Of a stretch of DNA of 64,000 nt, positions 23,571 through 36,959 are shown in pieces. A program made the translations under genes and the position numbers. Source of the stretch: Prosapia bicincta (lineage: Eukaryota > Arthropoda > Insecta > Hemiptera > Cercopidae). Positions within the stretch are counted from its first letter, which is position 1; each line of letters begins with the position of its first letter. The notes under the pieces were generated by a model. The model was not told the origin of the DNA and searched no databases. It was given only the letters and a program-made list of their open reading frames with translations. Location: assembly GCA_036971475.1 (NCBI GenBank), contig JBAIZL010000001.1, positions 108,476,350-108,540,349 on the forward strand. Reading direction: 5' to 3'.

Positions 23571-23612
23571 CTGAGGATGTTGGTAATGTCAACCAACGAA
23601 AAGTTTTGATTG
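23571..23612 (+). ncRNA. Hammerhead-like ribozyme in unit C
   Basis: Core CTGAGGA (23571-23577; position N7 is G, which the consensus allows). Stem II is GTTGG/CCAAC (23579-23583 with 23593-23597), and GAAA is at 23598-23601. Downstream AAGTTTT can form a two-base-pair stem III with a 2-nt loop and U at the cleavage position. Stem I pairing with GTAATTC upstream is weak. Core and stem II are as expected for a type I hammerhead. Activity is uncertain because U17 and the short stem I are suboptimal. Confidence 0.6.
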
Positions 23613-23664
23613 TATTATTCAATAAATTATTCCTGTAATTAGTGTATAATATTTAATCTTAAAA

Positions 23665-23740
<76 letters not shown>

Positions 23741-23869
23741 CGTTTTCTTGTTTAATAATTTAAAACAACATAGGTTATTCCAATACAAGAATATTTATTA
23801 ATTTATATTCAGAGCTTTTCATTGGTAAACAGTACTAACATCGACAGAAATGAAAATTACAATTAATGT

Positions 23870-23925
23870 AATTTTCATTCCTGATGATGTTGGTACTGTT
23901 TACCAACGAAAAGCTCTGAATATAA
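23870..23925 (+). ncRNA. Hammerhead-like ribozyme in unit D
   Basis: Core CTGATGA (23881-23887), stem II GTTGG/CCAAC (23889-23893 with 23903-23907) around a 9-nt loop, and GAAA (23908-23911). Upstream ATTC can pair with GAAT downstream as the base of stem I. Stem III (AAGCTC) has lost the expected U16.1, so cleavage is doubtful. The left arm carries a decayed reverse complement of the same ribozyme. Confidence 0.6.
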
Positions 23926-23962
23926 ATTAATAAATATTCTTGTATTGGAATAACCTATGTTG

Positions 23963-24018
<56 letters not shown>

Positions 24019-24021
<3 letters not shown>

Positions 24022-27000
24022 AATAATACATAAATAACGAAAAGTAAATATATTGCCTTGATAGAACGGTGTTGTTTTTTGTTTACCTTCAATTTAAGTC
24101 TTAAAATGTTTTTTATTGATTTGTAAATGTCTAACAGGTAAACATTTTCTTGGAAGTTAGAAAGTTTTGTGAAATGTATGTTTAATTTACCTTTCGATTC
24201 TGCCAGAGAAATTGACGACTACACAGCACAGTGGGTACTACACTGCACAGGAATTATAAAGTTTTCTGTCCAATGACTTTCCATTTTCACAGAGTATATT
24301 TACAACACAAGTTTTTGTAATATGTTTTGTTTGGTAAATTCAACTAATTTTGTGTATGTCATCTTTCGTTGTCTTATTGTAATCCATCTCAACCACGTGA
24401 CATCTCGGCAGGTGGTGTTTAAATTTGGGATTACACTAAGTATGTTTGGAAAATCCCATAAAGATAATTTACTCACACGGTATCTTTACCGAATCAACAC
24501 TACCTTCATGTATCTGCAAAACTCAGTGAAATATATGTTTTCACTTTCTGAGAATTACTTATCAGTTACAACAAGATATGTTTATACTTTTTAGCTCGAT
24601 AGAGAGTATTCTAAGAGAACGTATTACACCATGGAATTCGAGTGTTTGTTAAATGCCATTAAATTTCTTAAATTGTCGTCTGCAAATACAATAAAAACAA
24701 AAATACAGGATAACAAGTCGTGAGTGGTTTCTTCAGCTGAGTTATATATTAAACTTTTTTTATTCCATAATAAATATATTAATTATTTCAGATTTAAACC
24801 TTTTAAATACTTGAACACATCATGCGTTTACATTCTTGAAAATATCTAATTTGTAATTGTCAGACCACTCTGTAAAACATTTACACATACATTCAAATAG
24901 CATCTGCTTGAAAATGTAAGTCTTTGAATAATAATCTTTAGTTCAAATTATAGTTCATATAGTTCAAATTATAAAGCGTTTCTTCGTTACGAAATAAGTG
25001 TGGACGAAAGTGTGTCACCACAATTCAGAGCAAAGTTCAATAGTTGCTACTGAAAATGTCAGCAGGATTTTCTAAGTAATTTCAGACAAAGGTGTCGATA
25101 CACGTTAACACAGGCAAACTTTTCCAAGAATGTAGGACAACTAGAAGCAATTTAACTTTTTAAGTGTTTAACTCTCCCAACTTACTCCTGACGTCAGCTA
25201 CGTAAACTGGCGTTTAAGGGTTCGCAGCAGCGTGCAGGAATTTATAATTACAAGGTACAAAGTGTTGTGTACTCTAACAAATACACTTGTATAAAGCTGA
25301 GTATTCCTTACAAAGGCTTAAATTTATATTATTGAAATTATCGGTTTAGTCGTGAAAGTAACGACCGGGTGGCAGTTCATAATTTGTATTATATAGATTC
25401 AAAACGTCATGGGTTTGATCAGAAGTATTCATAACTAGGTTTAAATGAAATAATTGTTTATTTATTAAAATATAAATTAAACGATATCAGTTTGTAACAT
25501 TATTTTTAACCTTATGTTTTAAACATCTAAGCATGTACAGCAAGATCAAGAAAAATAATTGGAAAAATTTTTCAGTAAAATCCATGCGAACATGTTTTGA
25601 TTTTCCCCCGTCTTTTTGAAGACGTTCCTTTTCTTTATTACTTTACCCATGTTTCTATATGGAAAATGTGACTAGTGTCAAGTTGTAAAAGCAACGATAT
25701 TTTATTTCCTGTTTATAACAATGAAAATGCCATTAAATTAGATTTGTGTCACTTAGTTTGTAAAATTCCACAATTTTGCCACAATAGGATACCCCTCCTT
25801 CTTATATTAACTGAGAAACGTCACCCTTTCGAATTATGTGTTTATGAAATCCTCCACCTCATCTAACGTGTCTCCGTAGGAAGATACATGGATATGACAA
25901 TAAGAGGTTTAATACGGCCAACGTGTTTTGAACTTTAGCCAATCCATATCGTGAATGCTATTCTGAAATAGTTATTGTTTTTTGAAGGGAAGAGATTTAA
26001 GTTAAAAATTTCAAGTATAGACTATAAAGTTAAACCCCATTTACACAAATAAGCTGTCAAGTCAGAGATACTAGATATTCTCTTTATTTCATTTATAGCT
26101 TTCCTAATGTAATACTGAGGACATCTCCAAAAAGTGACATGTAGTTGATAGGAAAGGTGTTCGAGCGAAGTAAACGAACTACACAAAGCAGCAATAAAAT
26201 AATTTCTGATAAAAAGCCTTGAAATGCCTTTTAGAATGGAAATAATGAAATGGAAATTCATTGTACGCCTATTACATTCATAGGAATTTAGGTATACGTG
26301 ATGTTTATAATATCAATAGAGGAAAGAAAAATATGTGAACAAATTTGTGTTTTAAAGCTTATAATGAAATGAAATTTGGGTACGTGTGACATTTTGAAAA
26401 CACGCCCACTAGGATTGGAAATTTTTTGTTATTCCATCCTATAAAAGCATTACTGTCTTCCATAACTGCAGAAGGACCTTTATTACTTCCTGCATTTTAT
26501 TGCGCGTCCCAAAAATATCCTTTAAAAAGGATTTATTTTATTCGCAAGTAAGGAAATACATTTTAAAAAATAGGTCTTTCCCTTCTATTGCAGTAAGTTT
26601 AATTGATATTATATTCACTATATACACATTCGCTTTGTTTTGTGTACGTTCAATTGTAACTAGTCATTCATGATTGATATCTCGAACATTTCATTGCGTT
26701 TTTTTTTACACTCAGCAATGGATTCATAGGGCGTTTCGTTACTTGGCAGATGCAATTCACTAGAAATGTTTCCTTTGTGTCGCACTGTATTTTTACTAGG
26801 CATGATAGTATTGTAGTTTGCTATATAAAGTTAAACACGGTTGAAATCCCAATTTAAAATTTTTATGGTGAAAGTTCTTACAAATATTGCTAGATAATAA
26901 GTCATATAATAAGTTTCAAGTCAATTCTTACTGAAATCAACAGACATTTTTATTTCATTTACTTTTTATTTTATAATTACAATTCTTATAAATATGTATA

Positions 27001-28496
27001 TACATATGTCAGAATAACAATATTAAGTGACAAAAAAACGAATTTCCTTGCAATTTCCCATTTTCCTTTCTGTACAGTACATACGTAGTGTTGGACTATT
27101 ACTTTTGTTAGCTCCTATTTATTCGCATTTTTCGTTTTATATTTATCAAGCTGATGATGGCGTATAATTTCTCATTCAATCCACTTCTTGTATTACTTCA
27201 TTATTGCAAGTAACCCTTCTCCTATAGTTTTATATACATCTTTAATTTATAAATTTATAGTAATGGTAAAATTGCTCAATCCCAAAGTGCTGGATTTTAA
27301 ATATGTAGTCATTCATTTTAAATCCGACCGAAACATCTGTCTTTAAAAGTTAATAATTGGATGAATATTTGAAAAAACTGTACTTCCATTAATTATCATC
27401 CACTACAAGTTAAAAAAATGTTTTGAATTTGATTGGATGAATAAAAACCCATTTTGTTAACGATTGAAAATGTGTACAAGATATATATATATTATAACAT
27501 AAAGTATGAGGCTTTAGAAAAATTTCAGTTAGTTGCTAAAATAATTGTCTGTAGGATTAAGCCAGAAAAGACACAAATATTGCCTACAAAACAGGTACCA
27601 TGTCATTATCCTTTTCCAGGAAAGCTATAAGTTGATTGCAGCAATCATAGACAATAGAGAAGGGTACAGCTTGTTAAGACGGAAAAATACAGCGATCGAT
27701 ATAGCCTGGGAAAATAACCGTGTACCGTTAGATGGCTAATTGTGGAAACGATGGGAACTTACAAAAATCACATTGGTAGTGGGAGAGATTAGGGATTTCC
27801 ATAAAAACTAGATGATCGGGAGACGTGAGGAAGTTTTTAAAGGGAACTCGGAAAGAAAGCAGACGGATTGGTGGGGACCAGGATGGGAGTGTTGTAAAAA
27901 AGAATAAATTGTTAAATTAAGTAAAGAGTTTTTATAAGTAAATTTTAAAAAGTGCGACGTAAAAGTTTTTTTTAGAAATATAAAAGTAAGTTTTTTTGTG
28001 CGTCAAGTGTAAGTGCAGAAGATAACTAAGGCCAAGATTCCAGGGACTCTTCAGAACAATAAGTATCATTTTGAATATAAGTGTAGTCTACATACATCTA
28101 TATTTTAGTTCAGAAAGAATTTAATTTCATTACCATTTATAAAATTTAATCTAGTTTCACCATTTCTAATTTAAGAAGCAAAGTTCCCGTATAAGCGCCC
28201 CGAGAGCAAGAATAAAATTTTAATACTGGTTTTTTTTTGTTATGTTATTTTATTAGAAATCTAAGCCTCAGAAGTCCACCTTTTATCATTGTTATATTAG
28301 TTAATATATCAATCCTGTCACTGCAAAATATTAATATAAATTTGAAATAATGTGTATTAATTGAAGAGAATAAATGCAAGTGATGTTTAAAAATTTATAA
28401 GATTGTTAATTCTTTATAAAGCTGAAGGTGTGACATTAAATAGGCAAGGTAAATAAATAACATTAAAATATAAATTTAATTATAACAAAAGTTAAG

Positions 28497-28500
<4 letters not shown>
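24019..28500. other. AT-rich intergenic DNA
   Basis: No gene, RNA or element end recognised over about 4.5 kb. A frame at 27545-27739 looks like chance. In another phase near 27550 the words KPEKTQIL weakly recall an RT thumb, but this is too short to call. Confidence 0.35.

Positions 28501-28561
<61 letters not shown>
28501..28561. repeat. (TA)n microsatellite without hairpin
   Basis: A pure (TA)n run of about 60 bp followed by CATACATA. No foldback unit lies beside it, so it is a plain microsatellite or an empty site. Confidence 0.95.
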
Positions 28562-28566
<5 letters not shown>

Positions 28567-31490
28567 CATATTGGCAGAGTGTAAGTTAATAGAAGAAATT
28601 GAAAAACAATTTATTTTCGAAGTGACATTCTATTCTCTCTTATGATAAAACAATAAAAACTCCAAAGCTCTAAAAGCCATGATACTGCACGCTAACATAA
28701 TTCAATGTATATTTTTTATAACATTGAAATAAATAAAGATATAAAAACAAATAATTATACTACAATTGAATTTTATAATAAATTTGACTTAAAATATACA
28801 GTCGTATTTGAAATTGATGGATTAATAAAATGAAACCAGATGTAAACATTCTTTAACTATTAAACTTACTCTAACTAGAGAGATCGTTTCCGAACAATTT
28901 TTCATCCTTTCATTTTTTCGGTAATCTGGACCCAGCAAGTTTTAGCACTTGCTACACTTCGAGTTCTTTCAATTCTCTTATCAAACTCCTGGTTTTTTCT
29001 TAACGTTTTCTCACTAACATTACACCTAGAACATAACTATTTTTTTTTTAATTGTAAAATAATTTTAAAAAAAAATTAAAGTCACAGAACTGGTAGTGCG
29101 AAACATTTACAAACACGCTAGTTCAAATGGAACTTAGGAAATACACTGAAAGCGAGCTGTGAAATAAAATATAAATGGTTCTCAATGGTGAACAAGTTGC
29201 CAACTGCTAATGGAAAAAAAATAAGTGTAAAACACAATGCAGCGTTCACAAAATACTGCGACTAATGTATTTTAATATTTTTTATGAATTACTCTGTACA
29301 GTATGTTACTAGTTTTATATTATATATAGGATCTAACTGTAAACAACAGGAATTAATTATGAAATTTTAAACATTTGCAAATATAATGGTAAAAAGTACG
29401 TGACTGCAAATGGAGAAATTTTGTTATACTGTTTTACATTAATTTGAAATATATCTTTAATGCCTCTATTTATAATTGTACAGTATTTACTTATAAAATA
29501 ATTTATTAGAATAATTGCTCCCAATCGATCTGAAATTTCAAAGAGATGATTTGACTCTTGTTCTTATGTCGGGTTGTGTCTTCCAAAACGTGACCCATTG
29601 TGCGTGTTTATCATCTTACACCATGAGTTATACTACTAAGTATTAAGGTCCATTGAACAAACACAAAGCGTAAGTATGTCTAAAACGTGACAGATGTGCC
29701 AAAACTTGCCAAAGTTACAATCTGTTTGCACTAACTTGACTCTGGGTTGGAGGCTAGCTGGGCCTGGCCCGGGGATACGCCCTCATTCAAACGTTTAATA
29801 ATACGTTTTGACTATTCAACCATCGCGAATGTAGTATATAATTTTGCTTAAGCTTACAATCCCAAATGATCTAGTACATATTTGCAAGGGGAAAAATAAA
29901 AAAAATAACCAATTATAGTAATCCAACTAAACGAATCATTTGGAATCAGAGACTATTCGGACGGTGAAATTTGTTTTAAAAAAGTCATTTTTAATGTTAA
30001 AAATGGAAAAAACTCTATTTTTTAATAGTTCTGTACCTTTCTGCTTCTGAGCTAAGATCGTAGCTTTTTCCCAAAGAATCGAACCCGAAATGGAGTTTGC
30101 CATAGAACGTTATTACAAACACGACTTGAAACGACATCTTCTAGGTATTTATTCTTTGCTGCATTCATAGATTTCCTTAAAGAACTTTTATCTTCATTTC
30201 CATGCACTGACACGAAGTTTAAAAGCGTAGGTTTGTAGGCATTGCTCCTTTCAATGCCTGAAATCGTTGATTGTCCAATACCCTAGATTTCAGTCAGCTT
30301 TTTACTTCTAACCTATTTATGAGTTTAATCTGTAAAAAATTATTACTAATATAACTTGTTTTATTTTAGAAGTCCTGGTGAACAATGAAATCAGCTCACA
30401 AGCTTCAACGATGCTCTAGCATCAAAGAAGCAAGTCTATTGATTGACTAATCAAAACAGAGCTACAACATTGTTTTGTTTATACAGAAAACGTTTTGTTG
30501 TTTTCAGGTTGAAAATTTTATATCCAACACTTCACCTTTTAACAATATTTGAATATCATTAACCAAATATGTTTTGTAAGTAATTAGAATGATAGGTGTG
30601 CATGAAGGAAAGCTATAACTGATATTTCTTTAAATGCATTATGTAAGGGAATGTATTATCTAGAGTGTGTAACCCAAGTTGCGCTGACTTCAAACCTTTA
30701 CGTGGGTAACTCTGCCAAAAGTGTTTGACACAGGTAGAAGCAATTCACGTCAAGTACTAAACCCTTTCCTCCTTGGTGTGGCACCCAAATTCCGCCCTGA
30801 GAGTAGCGGGGGTGGATGTCTAGCGTTTTCGTGCAATAAATGGTAAACGTTGATTAAACCTTTGGGAAGTATCGACAGTAGATTTGTAAAATACATAATA
30901 AATTTGTCGCTTATACTATCATTTTCGAATAAGTTATTTACAAGATACATTAACATCTAACCTACAATATTGAGGTGAAACAGACATTAAATGTTAAAGA
31001 GAATTTATATTCTCGCTAAGGTGCATATTGTAAAATTTCTTGTTAACAAGCCGTATAAGCATTTAAATGGATAAAAACATTTTGGAAGTAGCACATCTAA
31101 AAATAAATGAAAAATAATGCATAGATATTAAAATTCTGTAAGGTTAAACAATTAGAAAAACTCGTGGTGAAAAACATAAACTGACAGGTATCCAGTATTT
31201 TACGAGTAAAAAAAAATTATATTTCTTAAAGATCTAGAAATTTAGTCATTACGATGAAATTTTTTGAACTTTTGAGTATCAATTGGACAAAACATTCAAT
31301 TACTCATATTTTGCTTTAGGACGTCCATTGTTTATTTGTAACAGATTATTTTAGCATTTAGTGCTTTTTATTAATGAAATGGTTTAAGTATTCAAAGAAA
31401 TCATTTTCACCTAATTTCCTAACATACGATTAGATAACGCTCAATAGAAACCGCTTAAATAATTATTGCCATGCTCTTTAGTGGTTCTGC
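28562..31490. other. AT-rich intergenic DNA
   Basis: No gene recognised. Two short GC-richer patches (about 29740-29790 and 30760-30820) stand out. In the second, the minus strand encodes RHPPPLLSGRNLGATPRRKG within a short frame, but I cannot assign it. Confidence 0.35.
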
Positions 31491-31494
31491 TCCT

Positions 31495-32226
31495 TTACTA
31501 CCTGACTGGTAGAACACCCCTTTACAACCTTTACTACCTACAGTTACAACACTCCTTTACAACCTTTACTATATGGCTGTTACAACACTCCTTTACAACC
31601 TTTACTATATGACTATTACAACACTCCTTTACTATCTGACAGTTACAACACTCCTTTACAACCTTTACTATACGACTGTTACAACACTCCTTTACTACCT
31701 GATTGTTACAACACTCCTTTCAACCTATACTACCTGATTGTTACAACACTCCTTTACTACCTGACTGTTACAACACTCCTTTACAACATTTACTATCTGA
31801 CAGTTACAACACTCCTTTACAACCTTTACTATATGACTGTTACAACACTCCTTTACTACCTGATTGTTACAACACTCATTTTAACCTTTACTACCTGATT
31901 GTTACAACACTCCTTTACTACCTGACTGTTACAACTATCCTTTACAACCTTTACTACCTGACTGTTACAACACTCCTTTACTACCTGATTGTTACAACAC
32001 TCCTTTACAACCTTTACTACCTGTCTGTTACAACATTTCTTTACTACCTTTACAACCTGATTGTTACAACACTCCTTTACAAACTATACTACCTGATTGT
32101 TACAACACTCCTTTACCACCTGACAGTTACAACAATCCTTTACAACCTTTACTACCTGATTAATACAACACTCCTTTACTACCTGACTGTTACAAAACTC
32201 CTTTACTACCTGTACTACCAGACTGT
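31495..32226. repeat. Composite minisatellite, 27/38-bp units
   Basis: About 20 interleaved copies of CTTTACTACCTGACTGTTAC followed by AACACTC, with or without an extra CTTTACAAC block. This gives alternating short and long units. Variants TATATGACTG, GATTG and GACAG recur. Frames on both strands through it only spell the repeat and are not genes. Confidence 0.93.
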
Positions 32227-33240
32227 TAATCTGGAAGTACGTTTCGTTGAATGTTATTGGTAACGATGTGTTGCTAAACTTTATTCTGCAGCGAAACCAA
32301 CACACCTATCTTTAACATAATTATATTCAATATTTTACACGGGAAACAAATTTCTAAATGTTACATTAAATTTCAAACACGCAGCGTAAAATCTAAGTGT
32401 AGAGTACAGCGACTTATTAGACGGTCCGTTGGAAGAATCGAATGAAAGATTCACACGTGTAGAGTCGTTATGGGTAAATAGTCAAATGAGCGTCTAAAGC
32501 ATACAAACTCGGTGACTGTAGGACCAATCAAAACTAATCTCATCCTAGAATCGTAACTGATACATCGATTAAATAACCAAGAAAAATAGTAAAAATAATT
32601 AAATAACAGCAAATTGTAATCAGATGAACCGATAATGGGTTGTAAGTCTTACAAACAACAAGGTTCGGTGTCAGTATGATCCAAGCAGTGTATCAGGCTA
32701 CATTTGGGCAGGACGTATATCAGACCATATATATGATGATATTTTTATATTTGTTTAATTTGTTTGATTGGTCAAGATAAAACAGTTGTAGACTGCTGGA
32801 TGGGGAAAGCTGAGGGGATAAAAGAGGAAATGCAGCTTAGCTCGAGGTACCATCGTGAGACCGGGTGTTTAAAACAATAGGTATGGAAAATATAAGGAGC
32901 AAGGTGGCCTTCGTGGCGTGTAAGCACGCTCTCTCTTCCTGAGGTCCTCTCTTACTTTACTTCGACCAATCAAAAATACTGCAGAATATCAGGTATGGCG
33001 TGATGTTTCGTACTACTACAACGTCAAGCTTTTCTTTTACTCTGACACACTTCGTGGATCATATTTTTCCTGGCTATGTTTTTACACTTTTTTCTCTGTT
33101 AGCAATTTCCTAATAATTAATTTATTTATTATGGATTTTACAATGTATTTTATGAATTCTTTAATTTAATTCGTATATATTCTACAAATGTATATGTAGG
33201 CCATTGTGTTATTTAGGCATTCATTTTGGTTTAGTGTAAC
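32227..33240. other. AT-rich intergenic DNA
   Basis: No gene recognised. It ends at the 5' truncation point of the non-LTR fragment that follows. Confidence 0.4.
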
Positions 33241-33875
33241 TGTCATCGTGGATATTTGTATTCCTGATTGATTCAAAATCAGCGATTTTGGCAGTTTCCT
33301 CTAACACACCAACTGACTGCACCTTGACAGTGTCGTGCAGAGAAAAAATGCAACTATGCCAAGAGGCAGGCTTCAGAATTGCGCTCCAGTGGATTCCCAG
33401 CCACGTTGGCACAACAGGGAACGAAAAAGCTGACAACCTCGCCAAGAGTGGGTGCCGTCTACCACAGCCACAAATCAAAATATCACTGGGCTCTGCTTAC
33501 ACCAGGATCCACGCAGCAGCTAAGACGTACTTGAAAACATCACAAGAAAACCTGGCTGTTGGAAAGAGATGGCAAGAACTTTGCAGCAACCCCATTCCAA
33601 AAAACCTGCCTCGACCTATCAGTGTTGCGCTGTTCCGTCTAACCACGGGACACGACTACCTTCAGGCGCACCTTCATCGCATTGGGCTGGCGGACACGGA
33701 TCGGTGCCCCTTGTGCCAAGCAGGAAAGATGGATGGAGACCACCTTCCTTCCTGCCCACAGCTCGAAGCATACAATAGCGACTCAAAAACCAGACTCTTC
33801 AAACTCTACTGGTCTGCACGATGCCAAATGGTCGAGTTACCAAGGGCAGGCGTTGGATAAAGTAAAGTAAGTATC
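33241..33875 (+). pseudogene. 5'-truncated non-LTR retrotransposon: RNase H and C-terminal finger
   Basis: The frame is open from just after a stop at 33238-33240 to TAA at 33858-33860, with no genuine start. It encodes DSKSAILAVSS, then WIPSHVGTTGNEKADNLAK (the RNase H C-terminal motif), and a cysteine-rich tail with CPLCQAGKMDGDH and SCPQL. This is the 3' end of a non-LTR ORF2 of a family different from the element at 5.9 kb. The rest was lost by 5' truncation, the usual result of incomplete reverse transcription. The frame is otherwise clean, so the insertion is not very old. It ends in GATAAAGTAAAGTAAG rather than poly(A), which may be the family's 3' tail. Confidence 0.85.
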
Positions 33876-35799
33876 TTGGATATTTCACTTGAATGTTTAC
33901 ACTTTCATTTGACTATTTTCTCACAAGACACTACGACACCGGGGGACCATTCGTTATTACAAATTACTAGCGAAATTCGCATCATGATTTTATATTGGCG
34001 ATATTTTTGAAATAATGAATCAGGACTAACTATTTGCTTAACAAACCACATTTAGCATCTCCTCCTACTTTTCCTCCTCCCTGTTAGTAGAGATATTTTA
34101 GTTTAGGTCAACACACTCTTCTTCATTAATCCATATTACAATATCGGATAACTTACCTATCAGCTCATATGTTTTCGTTCTATTGATGAAAACTTCAAAC
34201 AGAAACTGATATAAACAAAAATTTTACATTTTCAAATGAGATACATTTAGAGTACATTTATTCATGGTAAATGTACTGAAGTGTTAGTAGGATCAAAGGC
34301 AAATAACGACAAACATTGCAGAACATTCAGAATAAACTGTTGAAGCCCCTCGCAGGAGTAGCATCAAATGCAGCTTTACTAAGTCCCAAGAGAATCGAAA
34401 CAACAATGATTTGGTTTTTGGAAACGTAAAGGTGGAAATGAAATCAGACAGCTATAAATAGCTGACGAGTGTATCGAAGCTTGGAGCTGAAGTAGCATTC
34501 TAGCAGAAAAAAGATTCGAAATAACGGATTGGGAAAATCTTTTAGAAAAGCTTACCTTTTACCAAAAACACGATAAACACTCAAATGCAAAATCCATATT
34601 TATGGAGGTAAAGCCTATTGTTGACTGAGTCTTACCCTGCTCAAGTAGATTACATAAATAAAATAGTGCACATAGTTACAACGTGATTTTATTTAACTCA
34701 ATTTTTATTCACATAATTAACTATTCATAGCTGACTGCATATAAACGTAACTTCATTTAGTTCAGATAAAGAGAAATATTGGTTTGTTAGGGTGATTGAA
34801 ATAGGACACGAATATATAAACAACTTCTTTAAAAAAATATTAGAGTATTTTCTAATATATTAGAATCTAGTTTAAAGTATTACTTTTTAAATTTAATTTT
34901 GTAAAATAGTTTTGTGTTGCTGTCTTTTAAGGTTTTATTAATTTAAAATTGTTATTTTACTAAAACATTATTTAAATTTATAAACTGTAACTATTTGAAG
35001 TTGAGTAAATGAGGTGTTATATAACAGAAGCTATATTTAAAATTATATTAATTTTTTCGACTATAGTGCTTACTGAAATTAAACAATCCCAAATTCAGAG
35101 AAATAATACACTTACAAATAGGTTAATATAGCAGATTTGGGTATCCATTAAATTATTTTATAGACAATTACCAATGTAATTTGCAGCTACAGCAGTAAAA
35201 TGAAGTTATACTACAAACGTCAAGGTTTTTAGACTCCAAACTATTTAAATATCGAAATAGAGCGCTATGTGTCATGGACATTGTAGATGCAAAACTAGGG
35301 TAACTGATATTGTTATTTCGCTTTACTGTTGTACTCTAATGGTTGGCTTTATTGTAAACACAACCACCAGTATCAGTGTTAACCTCTCTTTTAAAAAAAT
35401 CGTTTTATTACGAAAAACTTATAACTAAAAGGAATCTATAGTTTAAAAGTATTAAAATGTTTATATGGGTCCATAATGTTTTAGAAAATCATTTGTTATT
35501 GAAAAACTGTTTGCTGAATTAATGATATTGATTTATTTCAAAAATTATAATATTGTTAGATTGTATAATTTGCAATTTAAGAAAATGATTTAATTATTTA
35601 TAACTATGTTGGTGATTTATGCATTTGTAAGCGATCTTTATGTACTGGAAATGGCTATAGAAGAAATAGTCTAGTGTAACGTAGATTTGGAATCGGTATC
35701 AATATTATCAATTCATAGTATGGTTTCCTACCAAGAGGGCAGTTCAATAAATAACCAATGGGATCAATCACCAGAAATATAACTCGTAAAGAAATGTTC
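33876..35799. other. AT-rich intergenic DNA
   Basis: No gene or element recognised in about 1.9 kb. Confidence 0.4.
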
Positions 35800-36300
35800 G
35801 GTCCGGATTTCATCAAAATCAAGACGATGTTTACAATTTGCTAATACGGAATGAAGCCTTGGTAATACAGGTTTACCGGAAGCCAGGTTGACAATGGGAG
35901 ATTAGAGGCACTCGGAATATGGTTGTGCATAAATAATGTTAAACTAATCATGTACCCAAAAGCCAAGTAATTGGTTTAGAGTACTAAGTTTTTAGATAAG
36001 GTTAAATGGAGGAGGGTCAAGTACTTTACATACTTTTCGCGGAAAGTACTTATATATTGATTGAACCAGTTTATACCAAATGGGAAAATATATGTGGAAG
36101 AAAGACAACGGAGAAAATGACGGATTGTTGAAGAACTCAAGAGTATGATCTTCCAACCTACTGTAAGACTGTTCAACGCAAAAATCAATAAGGTGATTAG
36201 TAAAGTGCAGCAGTTACTAAAGCGATTGCTAACATCCACTAATGGATTTATAGGAGAAGAGGAAAAGAGACCAGCTGTGCAACCTTATACGGTGAACAAG
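35800..36300 (+). pseudogene. Possible decayed non-LTR reverse transcriptase fragment
   Basis: Successive plus-strand pieces resemble the RT palm and thumb of non-LTR elements. QDDVYNLLIR stands where YADD would be. After a frame change, LEALGIWLCINNVKLIMYPK resembles the usual WC...NLRVNPKKT block. VKWRRVKYFTYFSRK stands where VKYLGVxLDRK is expected, in the same frame. Several stops and at least one frameshift interrupt it. The order matches ORF2 of the intact element, but the identity is by eye and low. Confidence 0.4.
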
Positions 36301-36763
36301 GACAACTAAACATCATTATTCTATCAATAGAATTTCCTTTTTGCAAGTAGAGACAATACGTCCTAAAATATTATTGGATGAAGAATACATGTATGGCCAT
36401 TTCCTCGAATGTTATTCAATATAGTTTAGATAGAGTAGCTTAAAATGTGTTTCTTTCATCGAAATGGAATTGGTTTATTGCGAACTAAATTACTTGTGAC
36501 CCCAGCGAATTATTTCTTTGCATCAATTGAAATTCCCTATGGAAATACTGTGAAATTACTTAGACTACCAGTAAGTTAATTATAAATAATATTAATAATA
36601 ATAACAAACATAAATAAATATATATTTGTATTTCTTAACCTTAACTAAGTTAGCTGATATAGTTACCTGCAGCAAAAGTGCGAGTGCATTTTATGATATA
36701 TATACTGATAAATATGCTGATACGTATTTCTTCACGGGTGGAAAAATATGATGAATAGTTATT
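36301..36763. other. AT-rich DNA, no gene seen
   Basis: Nothing recognisable. It borders the left arm of the next foldback. Confidence 0.4.
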
Positions 36764-36959
36764 ATCTGGAGTACATTCGTTCATTCTGCAGTGCATCGCT
36801 AGAATCTCATCTAGCACTGACGAGGTGAACCCAACAACAGTCTCGCTCTTCAACTGTTGTTGGGTTCACCTCGTCAATCCTAGATGAGATTCTAGCGTAA
36901 CGTCGGAACTGCGATTATATGTACTGCAGAATGAACGGATGTACTCCAGATAATAATTA

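Larger units (their letters stand above)
22781..24018. repeat. Cluster of six (TA)n-bounded foldback units
   Basis: In order: unit A1 (arms 22860-22905 and 22911-22956), B1 (23028-23070 and 23076-23118), A2 (23205-23250 and 23256-23301), B2 (23363-23405 and 23411-23453), C (about 23503-23660, not a foldback) and D (about 23739-23968). Each is separated by (TA)n. The A-B pair is tandemly duplicated with a period near 345 bp. The A arms equal the 3' part of unit C, and the B arms equal the arms of unit 'a' at 0.7 kb. So A and B are head-to-head copies truncated just 3' of the hammerhead, while C keeps the hammerhead once. B, C and D begin after (TA)n with a leader close to ATATGTTTTCTTGTTTAATAA. 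Confidence 0.88.

Noticed and set aside
27142..27160. CTGATGA as a hammerhead core
   Set aside because: No paired stem II followed by GAAA downstream. A lone seven-base match is expected by chance.
27545..27739. Possible RT thumb fragment (KPEKTQIL)
   Set aside because: Only one short block is suggestive. No neighbouring motif such as VKYLG follows in any frame.
30750..30956. GC-richer minus-strand frame as an exon
   Set aside because: The short peptide is not recognised and I see no convincing splice sites around it.
31703..32305. A 186-codon repetitive frame and a minus-strand frame in the composite minisatellite
   Set aside because: The tandem repeat keeps the phase open. The peptide is only the repeat, with no start context or homology that I recognise.
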